DNA of 64,000 nt from Marinobacter sp. 2_MG-2023 (GTDB lineage: Bacteria; Pseudomonadota; Gammaproteobacteria; Pseudomonadales; Oleiphilaceae), in the NCBI RefSeq assembly GCF_030546935.1, contig NZ_JAUOPH010000002.1, forward strand, positions 434,001 to 498,000. Direction: 5' to 3'. Shown here piece after piece: positions 54,194 through 61,200 of this stretch (its first letter is position 1; each line of letters opens with the position of its first letter). Position numbers and translations under genes: made by a program. A model generated the notes under the pieces. The model was not told the DNA's origin. It did not search any database and was given only the letters and a program-made list of their open reading frames with translations.

Positions 54194-54595
54194 TCAATCT
54201 GGTAGCCCCTCGAACTCTGGCACTTCCCCTAACTCCCCATCCCAAACAGCTTTGCTGGATGAAAAGATATGCGCTGTTGGCTCCATAGATATTTCAGTGT
54301 CCAAGCATCCTGCGGGAACGACGAGCAAGCCTGGGATCTGAGTGTTTGGCAATGCTGAGCCACACAGCTTACAAAAGCTTTTGGTGTGACGACTGCCCGG
54401 AAGCGTAAAGGAAGTCACAGCACCTGCACCCGACAGCCAGACCAATTTAGCTGACTGCGAGAATAGGTTTGCCGCATGACCCGAACCCGTATCTTTTTGG
54501 CAATGCTGACAATGACACAGGTAAAAGCTATCGAAGTCACCTTTTACCTCAAAGCTCACAGTGCCACACAGGCAAGAACCGAAATGATCAGACAT
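54194..54595 (-). CDS. GFA-family (glutathione-dependent formaldehyde-activating-like) protein, cassette gene
   Basis: A 133-aa zinc-binding protein of the GFA/CENP-V domain family. Cys pairs are GSCLCGTV (CxC), CHCQHCQK (CxCxxC) and CKLCGSALP (CxxC), the full set of ligands. The start is the ATG at 54595 (MSDHFGSC); an extension to 54646 runs through the attC. Members are often cassette-borne; substrate unknown, formaldehyde adduct handling is only the family name. Confidence 0.85.
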   Translation of the reverse strand: MSDHFGSCLCGTVSFEVKGDFDSFYLCHCQHCQKDTGSGHAANLFSQSAKLVWLSGAGAVTSFTLPGSRHTKSFCKLCGSALPNTQIPGLLVVPAGCLDTEISMEPTAHIFSSSKAVWDGELGEVPEFEGLPD

Positions 54596-54628
54596 CAGAA
54601 CCTCTTCCATGGCCTGTGGATGAAATAC

Positions 54629-54688
54629 ACATAACGCCGCAAGCACCCGCGCCGCTTTTCGGCGTCAGCCTGTCTTGCCTTGTTAGTT
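54629..54688. repeat. attC site (cassette array)
   Basis: 60 bp between ACATAAC and GTTAGTT; the middle GCGCCGCTTTTCGGCGTC folds on itself. The SRPBCC gene's stop codon (TAA) lies inside its right core. Confidence 0.78.
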
Positions 54689-55096
54689 GCCTTTACTTTC
54701 AACGTGCTTTTTGAAATTGTTAAGAATACTTTGCCAGCCTTGTTTTTGCTGCTCAGCGGAATTCTCATCTTCTGCATCAAACGTTTCTAAAACCTTAACG
54801 CCATTAACCGTTTCTATGAACTCAACTGTCACAACACGGTTATCACCAAGTTCAAAATAAACCGATTCGTTTGACTCAATTTTGGTAAATATGCCTTCAA
54901 AGTCGAACCCCACTGAGCCGTCTTTTGCTTCCATCCGGTAATTGAAATTACCACCTGCTTCCAGATTTACCTCTGCTCTTGGACAACACCACTCGTCTAG
55001 GGCAAAGTTCCATTTTGTTATATCTTTGGGTGTGACCCAAGCATCCCAAACAGTGGCTAGTGGCGCTTGAACTTCTGTTTCAATAACTATTTTCAT
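54683..55096 (-). CDS. SRPBCC (AHSA1-like) domain protein, cassette gene
   Basis: A 137-aa START-like fold protein: IETEVQAPLATVWDAWVTP at the start, DITKWNF and the C-terminal GWQSILNNFKKHVES are AHSA1 signature parts. It starts with MKIVIETE at the ATG 55096 and ends in the attC. It could bind a hydrophobic ligand. It has an unusually long leader (113 bp) for a cassette, including the palindrome listed below, so it may carry its own promoter. Confidence 0.82.
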   Translation of the reverse strand: MKIVIETEVQAPLATVWDAWVTPKDITKWNFALDEWCCPRAEVNLEAGGNFNYRMEAKDGSVGFDFEGIFTKIESNESVYFELGDNRVVTVEFIETVNGVKVLETFDAEDENSAEQQKQGWQSILNNFKKHVESKGN

Positions 55097-55131
55097 ATTC
55101 GTCCCATCGGTTGATCAAACAAAACAGTCTT

Positions 55132-55146
55132 GACCACATTGTGGTC
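55132..55146. promoter_or_regulatory. Perfect palindrome in the leader of the SRPBCC cassette
   Basis: GACCACA-T-TGTGGTC, 15 bp, about 36-50 bp upstream of the SRPBCC start. The leader also has AT-rich boxes. An operator of an internal cassette promoter is possible. Confidence 0.4.
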
Positions 55147-55209
55147 TCAAAAGTTAGTCGATTAGATCAACCTAAAATCGACAATACGATGAAATATTTT
55201 CGCAAACGT

Positions 55210-55290
55210 GTGCAACTAAGGCCTGGCTCAGCGGCCGATTTGGAATCGCACCGCGCTGGAAAAGCGGTCCGCTGCAGCACCTGGTTATGT
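55210..55290. repeat. attC site (cassette array)
   Basis: 81 bp between GTGCAAC and GTTATGT, with GGCCTGGCTCAGCGGCC and a TGCAGCACCTGG end. Confidence 0.72.
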
Positions 55291-55767
55291 CTAGTTCTGC
55301 ACCCACTCAATATCTGTTATGACCATGTAGGTGAACCCATTATCGGAACCGGTTCGATATGCCCCTTTGGCGTTTAGCACCAAAGCCGCTATTGAGGTCA
55401 TTTCCCACCCATCCACCTCATCACCTTCCCATTTATCAATGGTGAGTGCGTCGTAGCCATACTTTTCGCCAAAGCTTTTTACTCGATGAATTTGATCTTT
55501 CGCTTCATCTACAATTGAGGAATTGGCCCACGACCATAACCAAGTATTCGATATGGTCGATATTGACCCTACGAATTGAACTTGGGCCACTACAGCGGGG
55601 ACGCCAGCGTTCGAAAACACAAGTGAACTCGTTTCTTGGTCCCAATCAAATCTCTCATGCCCACCTAGCTTATAATCTTCCATCAAAACATTTTGTCGTT
55701 CGGACAGAAAATTATGCGCTTCCGTAACTTGAGCAACCCATCGATCATCTGCGTTGGCATCAGACAT
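55291..55767 (-). CDS. DUF6882-like cassette protein
   Basis: A 158-aa protein; NTWLWSWANSSI, FGEKYGYDALT and WEMTSIAALVLNAKGAYRTG match, from memory, the DUF6882 pattern (WxWxWAN). It begins at the ATG 55767, 3 bases from the attC core on the right, and ends beside the next attC. Function unknown; similar domains occur next to immunity proteins. Confidence 0.75.
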   Translation of the reverse strand: MSDANADDRWVAQVTEAHNFLSERQNVLMEDYKLGGHERFDWDQETSSLVFSNAGVPAVVAQVQFVGSISTISNTWLWSWANSSIVDEAKDQIHRVKSFGEKYGYDALTIDKWEGDEVDGWEMTSIAALVLNAKGAYRTGSDNGFTYMVITDIEWVQN

Positions 55768-55770
55768 GAC

Positions 55771-55859
55771 GCCCAAGTTCAGACGCGCCGGAGGGCCGCA
55801 GGCCCGTAGGGAATTTTTGAGCGCAGCTCAAAAACGTCGGCTGGAGCGCCTTGTTAGGT
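55771..55859. repeat. attC site (cassette array)
   Basis: 89 bp between GCCCAAG and GTTAGGT. Internal arms GAGGGCCGCAGGCCC and TTTTTGAGCGCAGCTCAAAAA fold to a double stem. Confidence 0.8.
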
Positions 55860-55865
55860 GCGTGT

Positions 55866-56249
55866 TCAATACATCGCATTGCCGTTCTTCGTTTCATCTG
55901 GGACTTCTTGAATCGAATCCCAATGCTCAACAATCTTGCCATTTTCATCGAACCTGAAGAAATCCATCGTTACGTATTCTTCGTTTCCTGGCCAAACCTG
56001 ATGGGTGTGGAGTGCCACTAGATTATCTTCCGCGACAGCACGCACGAACTCGATTCTCTTGTCGGGGTACCTCACCGCCATTTCGGTGAAATACTCAACA
56101 AACGCATGTTTGCCATTACCCACCAGCGGGTTGTGCTGGATATATTCATCGCCGACGTACATCTCAACCGCCGCAGCCGGGTCTCCTAGATAGGCAGTGC
56201 GATAGAAGTTGACTGCGTTTTGCTTATTCGCCGATAAGTTCTGCGGCAT
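55866..56249 (-). CDS. SnoaL/NTF2-like protein, cassette gene
   Basis: A 127-aa protein of the NTF2/SnoaL fold: NAVNFYRTAYLGDPAAAVEM, YIQHNPLVGNGKHAFVEYF and VALHTHQVW are the SnoaL-like polyketide-cyclase pattern. It starts at the ATG 56249 (MPQNLSANKQ), 40 bp from the attC at the right. Substrate unknown. Small SnoaL-like proteins are common cassettes. Confidence 0.85.
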   Translation of the reverse strand: MPQNLSANKQNAVNFYRTAYLGDPAAAVEMYVGDEYIQHNPLVGNGKHAFVEYFTEMAVRYPDKRIEFVRAVAEDNLVALHTHQVWPGNEEYVTMDFFRFDENGKIVEHWDSIQEVPDETKNGNAMY

Positions 56250-56288
56250 CGTGCCTCCATCAAGAGTTGCTTGAAGTTGCCTCGTTGC

Positions 56289-56360
56289 ACCTAACGCCCT
56301 GGGTAAACCGCCGGTGCGGAGCGCAGCGTAGTAACGGTCGGCTTCACCCAATGGTTAGGC
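56289..56360. repeat. attC site (cassette array)
   Basis: 72 bp between ACCTAAC and GTTAGGC, both matching the RYYYAAC/GTTRRRY cores. ACCTAACGCCCTGGGT and ACCCAATGGTTAGG pair, leaving a hairpin with GCGGAGCGCAGCG inside. The clearest site of the array. Confidence 0.87.
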
Positions 56361-56819
56361 CTTGTTCTCTGCTCTTAATGATTCTTCCCACTGACATACT
56401 GCACCTTCCTTATGTGCTTTCAGTCTGTCTTCGACATGATCTTTTCGCCAAACTGCAGCGCACTCCAGACCGACACATTCCTCTCTCGTGGAGGGTATAT
56501 CGTTGGTACAGTCTACGTAGTGATAAAACTTCTTCGAGATAATATCGTGTCGGTAGAACTTGGCGTCAGGTATTGATAGCTCTTTGAGCGGCACATCTCC
56601 GATAACAGGCCAACCGTTCTTGCCAATCGCTGAATTCATTACCCAAAGCTGAAAAGCCACCTCGCTAAATAATTTTGGCGTTATTTCAGGACGTTCCGTA
56701 AATGTAGCCTCAGTAAATGCAACTAAAGGCTCCTCGATAACTACGCCATATGAAAATGAACCGTCATCAAGCTCAATTTCAACAACATTTCCCGATTTCC
56801 ATTTTTTTCGACGAGGCAT
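56355..56819 (-). CDS. Imm26-like immunity protein, cassette gene
   Basis: A 154-aa protein of the Imm26 type: KSGNVVEIELDDGSFSYGVV near the start and a hydrophobic middle, as in immunity proteins for contact-dependent or polymorphic toxins. It starts at the ATG 56819 (MPRRKKWK) and ends in an attC core. No toxin gene is near, so an orphan immunity role in the array is inferred. Confidence 0.65.
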   Translation of the reverse strand: MPRRKKWKSGNVVEIELDDGSFSYGVVIEEPLVAFTEATFTERPEITPKLFSEVAFQLWVMNSAIGKNGWPVIGDVPLKELSIPDAKFYRHDIISKKFYHYVDCTNDIPSTREECVGLECAAVWRKDHVEDRLKAHKEGAVCQWEESLRAENKA

Positions 56820-56831
56820 AGTCTTCCTTGG

Positions 56832-56915
56832 GCATAACGCTTGCAGCATGCGCGCCTACGGAATGGAGCCGAAGGCGCAATGTAGTAGGCGTCGCCGTGC
56901 CTGCACTGGTTAGCA
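56832..56915. repeat. attC site (cassette array)
   Basis: 84 bp between GCATAAC and GTTAGCA. CGCTTGCAGCATGCGCGCC and GCCGTGCCTGCACTGG mirror the site at 53640 (about 80 percent alike), showing an array-specific attC family. Confidence 0.85.
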
Positions 56916-57533
56916 GTCTTTCTCAAGAATTACTAACGGCGATGACACCCATTCTTCAAAAGAACTTTTTGCAGAAAAAACTCTGAGCAAAGCACGAACA
57001 GGGATATTTACTTGATTAACCACCGACCCCTGAAGTTCAGGAAAAGCATCTAAACCAGTCGTGAAATAATCGGGCGACGTGATCAGTGCAAATTTCGATT
57101 CGCCACTTTTAACCAGGAAGAACTTCTCTTCAGCGACAAACTCCTCCTGTGATTCTGGTGGCGGAGAGCCATCAGAGCCAAATTTAAAATGGTGAGTGCG
57201 CCTTTTAACCTTGACGCTACCTATCGTCAATAAGCCATCCACCCAACACACTGACGATCTGGCACCAATCTGATGAGAGTCCTGCTGAAATGGCTTGATC
57301 TGATCCAACTTCTGGATGACTTCAAAAAGCATTTTGAGCGTTGATATTGAATACGACTTACTCTCCGCCGAGCTTGCGCCGGCGTTTAGAAGCGGGACTT
57401 TAATGCCTGCATTAAGCCCCTCGGTACGAGTTATCAGCGTTTCAGGTGATGCCCCAGTGGCGGCCTCAAAGTATGAAGAAATATACTCGCGGTCGAGATA
57501 GATCAACCTGTCATTTAATTCGATGAGAGTCAT
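56910..57533 (-). CDS. Hypothetical protein, cassette gene (207 aa)
   Basis: A soluble 207-aa protein with NDRLIYLDREYISSYFEAATG at the start; the opening faintly resembles DUF6414-type proteins but I am not sure. No transmembrane segment or catalytic motif is seen. Its start codon follows the attC core at 57548 by 15 bp and its stop lies in the next attC. Function unknown. Confidence 0.55.
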   Translation of the reverse strand: MTLIELNDRLIYLDREYISSYFEAATGASPETLITRTEGLNAGIKVPLLNAGASSAESKSYSISTLKMLFEVIQKLDQIKPFQQDSHQIGARSSVCWVDGLLTIGSVKVKRRTHHFKFGSDGSPPPESQEEFVAEEKFFLVKSGESKFALITSPDYFTTGLDAFPELQGSVVNQVNIPVRALLRVFSAKSSFEEWVSSPLVILEKDC

Positions 57534-57547
57534 TCATATCCCTATAC

Positions 57548-57605
57548 TGCTAACGTTGAACGAAGCGGCGCGTCCTACGCGTCCGTCTTCCGTGACTTGT
57601 TAAAC
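57548..57605. repeat. attC site (cassette array)
   Basis: 58 bp between TGCTAAC and GTTAAAC (the latter an exact consensus). GAACGAAGCGGCGCGTCC and its mirror form the stem. Confidence 0.8.
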
Positions 57606-57997
57606 GTTCCATTTTTCCACTTCCCTATCAACCCGTATCCAGCAAGCAAAACACCCAAAACCAAAATAATCCCTACAAAAGCAAAGAATCGATCATCGCC
57701 ATTAGCTTGGCTTACTATTGGGTCGCCTCCGCGAATCGAAAGCTCCCCTGACAGCAGAGCAAATCCGGCTATGAAGATAAGTACCGCTCCTCCAGAGAGG
57801 CTCTTGCTGTATTCGCCAAGGCGTTTGTCTTTTCGCTGTGCTTCTATGAACTCGTCTCTCTCCTTTCCCTCATAGTTTTGGGCTTCAGTAAGTACCTCTT
57901 CATGCTCGGCTTTCGTGACCCGAGAGATCCAAAAGGGAGCCGCAAGGAAAACTCCAATAAATCCAAGTGGGATGAGCAGTATTAACAGAAATTCCAC
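57575..57997 (-). CDS. Membrane protein, cassette gene (140 aa)
   Basis: A 140-aa protein with three hydrophobic segments: residues 3-25, 70-88 and 104-125. Between the first two is a charged helix (EEVLTEAQNYEGKERDEFIE). The end (NGTFNKSRKTDA) is read through the attC. No family recognised. Confidence 0.55.
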   Translation of the reverse strand: MEFLLILLIPLGFIGVFLAAPFWISRVTKAEHEEVLTEAQNYEGKERDEFIEAQRKDKRLGEYSKSLSGGAVLIFIAGFALLSGELSIRGGDPIVSQANGDDRFFAFVGIILVLGVLLAGYGLIGKWKNGTFNKSRKTDA

Positions 57998-58014
57998 GAA
58001 TACTTCCTTGTGAC

Positions 58015-58075
58015 GTTTAACGCTGAGCGAAGCGGCGGCCCGTCAGGGACGTCCGGCTTACGCGTTTTGTTGTAC
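58015..58075. repeat. attC site (cassette array)
   Basis: 61 bp between GTTTAAC (exact consensus) and GTTGTAC. GAGCGAAGCGGCGGCCCGTC and its mirror form the stem. Confidence 0.78.
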
Positions 58076-58105
58076 CTTTGAATAGGCGGAGTCCTAGGCC
58101 CAGCG

Positions 58106-58558
58106 CTAATTTTCCTTACTCTGGTTGCGTTTAACCGCGTTTACGGCCCGAATAAATTGGTATCGGACGTCAAGAACCTGATGGTGAATCTCAGTAGCGC
58201 GATCGGCGATGCGCTTCATCTCAAGAGTTGCGTCCGCCATCTGAGTCTCGTTCTCCAATTCACCAATCGTGAATAGTAGCGACTGGTGAGCAACCTTGTT
58301 TCGTTCCTTTGTGATCTCCCGCAACTGTTGATGCAGCAGGGAATCTTCATTGATCTTTTCAAATGCTTTGACGAGAGGGCCGAGCGGAAGTTTGCTTATG
58401 TCGCTAGACTTGTACTTAATTGGGAAGTGCTGCGACACCTGAATACGAGCTATTTCAATTGCTGACAAGAGACACCCCTTCAAAGTTTCTTCGATGAACT
58501 GGCATTTTTCCAATGCTCGGCTCAACTCATCTTTGTAGGCTCTCTCATGCTCCGTCAT
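58106..58558 (-). CDS. HEPN-motif-like cassette protein
   Basis: A 150-aa all-helical protein. ITKERNKVAHQSLL (near 94-107) contains RNKVAH, an Rx4H arrangement like that of HEPN nucleases. A helical N-terminus (ELSRALEKCQFIEETL) precedes it. Without structure the HEPN assignment is tentative; the motif can occur by chance. The next gene's attC core lies just to its right. Confidence 0.5.
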   Translation of the reverse strand: MTEHERAYKDELSRALEKCQFIEETLKGCLLSAIEIARIQVSQHFPIKYKSSDISKLPLGPLVKAFEKINEDSLLHQQLREITKERNKVAHQSLLFTIGELENETQMADATLEMKRIADRATEIHHQVLDVRYQFIRAVNAVKRNQSKEN

Positions 58559-58578
58559 CTACTTCCCTTCCTTTGTGG

Positions 58579-58634
58579 GTACAACGCCTCAATCAGCCGC
58601 CGCTTTAGCGGTCGGCTGGATTGCATTGTTAAGG
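58579..58634. repeat. attC site (cassette array)
   Basis: 56 bp between GTACAAC and GTTAAGG. GCCGCCGCTTTAGCGGTCGGC is the stem. The left-hand gene's end and the next gene's end both meet it. Confidence 0.78.
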
Positions 58635-59455
58635 GTGGACTCCATGACTGGCACAGAAGCCTTCCCTTCTTCTTCAGCAAAGCTCTTGGCTTTCTCAATA
58701 GCGATAATACCAAAGACTAAAATTATGATCAGAGATAATGTAACAGGAATGATGTAGCCAAGCACTTTTGAAAACTTTTCAAACCTTCCTGATATGAATT
58801 TTTTCTTAAACCACTGCATTCCCTCTGTCAGAAATGCAAATATAAACATTATTGCAAGAAAGCCAAATATATATATAGCTACCTTGCCAACACCAAAAAA
58901 TAAATTTTCTTTCGTCAAAATTTCTCTATCACCGAAATTATTAACTCCTTCTATGTTTCCAACTATTCTTGGAGAGCTTTTTTCATCACCTAAATAGGTT
59001 ATTTGAACCTTAAATCCGTCATTTTTCTCCAATATTCCAAATCCAAGTAAGACCTCGCTTCCTTCTTTAATTTTTGGTTTATCAGTGTTTACAATATCTT
59101 TCCTTGTTACAGATGATACAAATGCATCAATCACTTCCACATTCTCTGGATACTTCAAGGAAATGTCTTTCAGAATATTGCTCCGTCTAATCGACAAACT
59201 TCCTTTATTCCAAAAGGCAATCTCGTTTACATAAACCTTTTTGCTGATTTCTCGTCCATCACTCTTTCTTACTAGAACAAAACCTTGAGAAACTAGCTCT
59301 TTTTGTGAGAAGAATATGGGGAAGTTACTTTCTTCAATGAAATATGGTTCTCGAGACTGCTGAGATAAAGTGTAGAAATAGTAAGATAGGAATATACCCA
59401 GCACACCTACAAGAAGCCCTAGGATTCCAACCCAGTTTCTCTTTATGAACTCCAT
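58589..59455 (-). CDS. Membrane protein, cassette gene (AT-rich)
   Basis: A 288-aa membrane protein. One N-terminal hydrophobic helix (about 8-30, WVGILGLLVGVLGIFLSYYF), then a hydrophilic domain to about 195, then two helices (about 205-225 and 247-267). Its codon use is clearly AT-rich compared with the rest of the window, so it came from another genome. The last 15 residues (NNAIQPTAKAAAD) are encoded by the attC. No family recognised. Confidence 0.55.
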   Translation of the reverse strand: MEFIKRNWVGILGLLVGVLGIFLSYYFYTLSQQSREPYFIEESNFPIFFSQKELVSQGFVLVRKSDGREISKKVYVNEIAFWNKGSLSIRRSNILKDISLKYPENVEVIDAFVSSVTRKDIVNTDKPKIKEGSEVLLGFGILEKNDGFKVQITYLGDEKSSPRIVGNIEGVNNFGDREILTKENLFFGVGKVAIYIFGFLAIMFIFAFLTEGMQWFKKKFISGRFEKFSKVLGYIIPVTLSLIIILVFGIIAIEKAKSFAEEEGKASVPVMESTLNNAIQPTAKAAAD

Positions 59456-59475
59456 CAATAATATTTCTCCTAAAC

Positions 59476-59554
59476 TCTTAACGCCGAAGCGCACCGGCGA
59501 CTTTGACGCAGCGAAGCGGAGACAAAGGCATCCGAGTGCCGCGCCTTGTTAGCT
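59476..59554. repeat. attC site (cassette array)
   Basis: 79 bp between TCTTAAC and GTTAGCT, with CGCCGAAGCGCACCGGCGAC and GCCGCGCC near the end as stem arms. Confidence 0.78.
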
Positions 59555-60172
59555 GATAAATGCAGACATTGCCGCTTCACTCGCAGAACCACCCGCAAGG
59601 CCTGTTTTTACGCCAGTTCGATTTCGTTCCGGGTGATTTTGGCTTGCTTTCACTTGTCCGGTGAGATTTTCGATTCGAATTTCAATACCGACAATAGCTT
59701 TTACCAAGCGACTGGTGAACTCGGAGGGAGCATCATCTACCGCCCATGGATTCTCTCTGCCGGACTCGTGAAGATCTGTTAACTGCTGAAGGTGTTCTTT
59801 CAGCCAAACGTAATCCTGAAAAATTGAACCTTTGCCCTGCGCGTGAACCGCAAGATAGTTCCATGTTGGAACAACCCGCCCTGTCTCGGCTTTCGTTTCA
59901 TACCAAGACGGTGACACGTAAGCATCCGGCCCCTGAAAAATCGCAAGAACCGAAGCGCCGTTTTCAATCCGTTGCCAAACAGGATTTACACGTGCCACAT
60001 GGCACCTCAGTGTGCCAAGCGGATATTTTTCGCTAGTACTGAAATGGAATGGGAGGTGGTTTGCGTCGATGCCATCACTGTCAGCGATCACCAGTACACC
60101 GAAACTATAGTCTTTAATATACTGCTGAAGCTTTTCTTGGTTGTCTTCTCTAAAACTACTAGGAACTAGCAT
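59549..60172 (-). CDS. PaiB-like FMN-binding negative regulator-type protein, cassette gene
   Basis: A 207-aa FMN-binding split-barrel protein: MLVPSSFREDNQEKLQQYIK at the start, GVLVIADSDGIDANHLPFHF and PTWNYLAVHAQGKGSI are the PaiB/FMN-bind-2 pattern. In Bacillus PaiB is a transcriptional regulator; here an enzyme-like or regulatory role is open. The ATG at 60172 is taken because the attC core (60203) lies before any earlier Met. Confidence 0.85.
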   Translation of the reverse strand: MLVPSSFREDNQEKLQQYIKDYSFGVLVIADSDGIDANHLPFHFSTSEKYPLGTLRCHVARVNPVWQRIENGASVLAIFQGPDAYVSPSWYETKAETGRVVPTWNYLAVHAQGKGSIFQDYVWLKEHLQQLTDLHESGRENPWAVDDAPSEFTSRLVKAIVGIEIRIENLTGQVKASQNHPERNRTGVKTGLAGGSASEAAMSAFIS

Positions 60173-60202
60173 TTTTAAATCTCGCTTGGCAGATTTCGAT
60201 AC

Positions 60203-60274
60203 AGCTAACGCCATGGCTTTGCGGCGCACCGAAGCGCCAGCGCAGGGGCGTCCGGCAACAGCCACTTGTTATGC
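60203..60274. repeat. attC site (cassette array)
   Basis: 72 bp between AGCTAAC and GTTATGC. GCCATGGCTTTGCGGCGC / GCGCCAGCGCAGGGGCG arms fold. The right core is next to the end of the 100-aa membrane protein gene. Confidence 0.78.
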
Positions 60275-60571
60275 ATTTTGAACTTGTCGCCTCGATTCGC
60301 GAAGGAATCGGTGAAAACGAACTCGCCTTTGTAGTCTGCGGTGATCGTAATACATATTAGTTAACGGCACCCCATAACCAATTACCACCGTCGCTATTTT
60401 GACGTATGGCCAGGTGGTATTGGCAAAGAATTGATCGATACCCCAAACGAACAACCAAATCACGCTGACTGATATTGCCATGACAGTGAACAGGTTTTTC
60501 AACAATGTGGCTTTCCAGATTGCACCTGATCGTATCGAATCCTGAAATACTCTTCGCAGAAACTTGGTCAT
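60269..60571 (-). CDS. Small membrane protein, first cassette of the array
   Basis: A 100-aa protein with hydrophobic segments at 27-48 (FTVMAISVSVIWLFVWGI) and 58-75, basic at both ends. Its start is the ATG at 60571, about 10 bases from the core at 60582-60588. It is the cassette nearest the integrase. Function unknown. Confidence 0.6.
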   Translation of the reverse strand: MTKFLRRVFQDSIRSGAIWKATLLKNLFTVMAISVSVIWLFVWGIDQFFANTTWPYVKIATVVIGYGVPLTNMYYDHRRLQRRVRFHRFLRESRRQVQNA

Positions 60572-60581
60572 GGGTTCCTAT

Positions 60582-60588
60582 GCATAAC
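60582..60588. other. Cassette-array insertion core (attI-side junction)
   Basis: GCATAAC (GTTATGC on the minus strand), immediately upstream of the first cassette gene and about 215 bp from the intI start. It is the expected junction of attI and the first attC. Confidence 0.55.
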
Positions 60589-60803
60589 AGCAACTAGACC
60601 GCGTTCCGCGATATTGCAAAAAAGTGCGTTCTCGATAATGCCACTTTTTCATATCCACGCCACGCCTCTAGTCTCAATTTTAACAACAGGTTAGCCCAGT
60701 TTCGGCTGCCCCACCACGTAATCGCTTGACTTCTCGTTTTCGTGAAACCAATAATACTGTACAAATAAACAGTATTTAAGAACACTAACAAAGGTTCGCC
60801 AAC
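60589..60803. other. attI/intI leader region
   Basis: About 215 bp between the first cassette and the integrase start. It holds repeated GTTAGC-like and TTTTTCAT stretches, the intI promoter (TTGACT at 60726-60731, AATAAT at 60750-60755) and the SOS box. No other gene is supported. attI and a leftward cassette promoter (Pc) should lie here; none can be defined from sequence alone. Confidence 0.45.
60755..60774. promoter_or_regulatory. LexA (SOS) box in the intI promoter
   Basis: TACTGTACAAATAAACAGTA contains CTGT-N8-ACAG with outer TA/TA, the LexA consensus. It overlaps the region just after the intI -10 box. LexA control of integron integrases is known in other systems. Confidence 0.8.
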
Positions 60804-60998
60804 ATGGACGGCATACAACCTCAACCGCGCCTTCGGGATCAGGTTCGCGCAGTCATTCGGGTTAATCGCTACAGCATTCGTACGGAAAAATCCTATTGGT
60901 ACTGGATCTGTTTTTATATCCGCTTTCATCAGATGAAGCATCCCAAGGATATGGGACCAAAGGGTTTGTCTGTGGTGCGCAGGCAGCTGGGTTAATGG
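60804..60998 (+). pseudogene. intI: Integron integrase (IntI), truncated N-terminus
   Basis: A 63-codon remnant opening MDGIQPQPRLRDQVRAVIRV and continuing NRYSIRTEKSYWYWICFYIR, which closely follows the first 60 residues of IntI tyrosine recombinases (core-binding domain). After residue 50 the sequence (PKGLSVVRRQLG) no longer matches, and a stop follows at 60996-60998. The catalytic Arg-His-His-Arg-Tyr residues of the C-terminal domain are absent and no rest is found to 61200. Cassette excision from this copy therefore is unlikely unless another integrase works in trans. It is divergent from the cassettes, as in functional integrons. Confidence 0.82.
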
Positions 60999-61200
60999 TT
61001 TCAAACTTCACTGGATCCAGAACTTAAGTACTGATACCCGAGTTGCAGGCAATTCACCCGTTATGTCGATTCGTTTGCGACCAACGGCCCGGTAACGTAC
61101 ATGTATCCAGGCCTCTTTGGCTGGGCTCCTGGAGTCCGTTATTCATAGCAACCCCATTACCCTGAGGGTTTGGTTGGTTGCCAACTGTGAAGGATACATC

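Noticed and set aside
54057..54245. A 62-aa minus-strand frame next to the GFA cassette
   Set aside because: No ribosome site, no attC relation and no recognisable domain; overlaps the GFA end.
53640..60274. Reading the attC palindromes as ordinary rho-independent terminators
   Set aside because: Most lack U-runs, share RYYYAAC/GTTRRRY ends and occur once per gene, which fits attC better.
60594..61004. A 136-aa minus-strand frame over the intI remnant and attI region
   Set aside because: It runs over the SOS box and the intI remnant, has no attC and no signature, and its length is explained by the open frame opposite intI.
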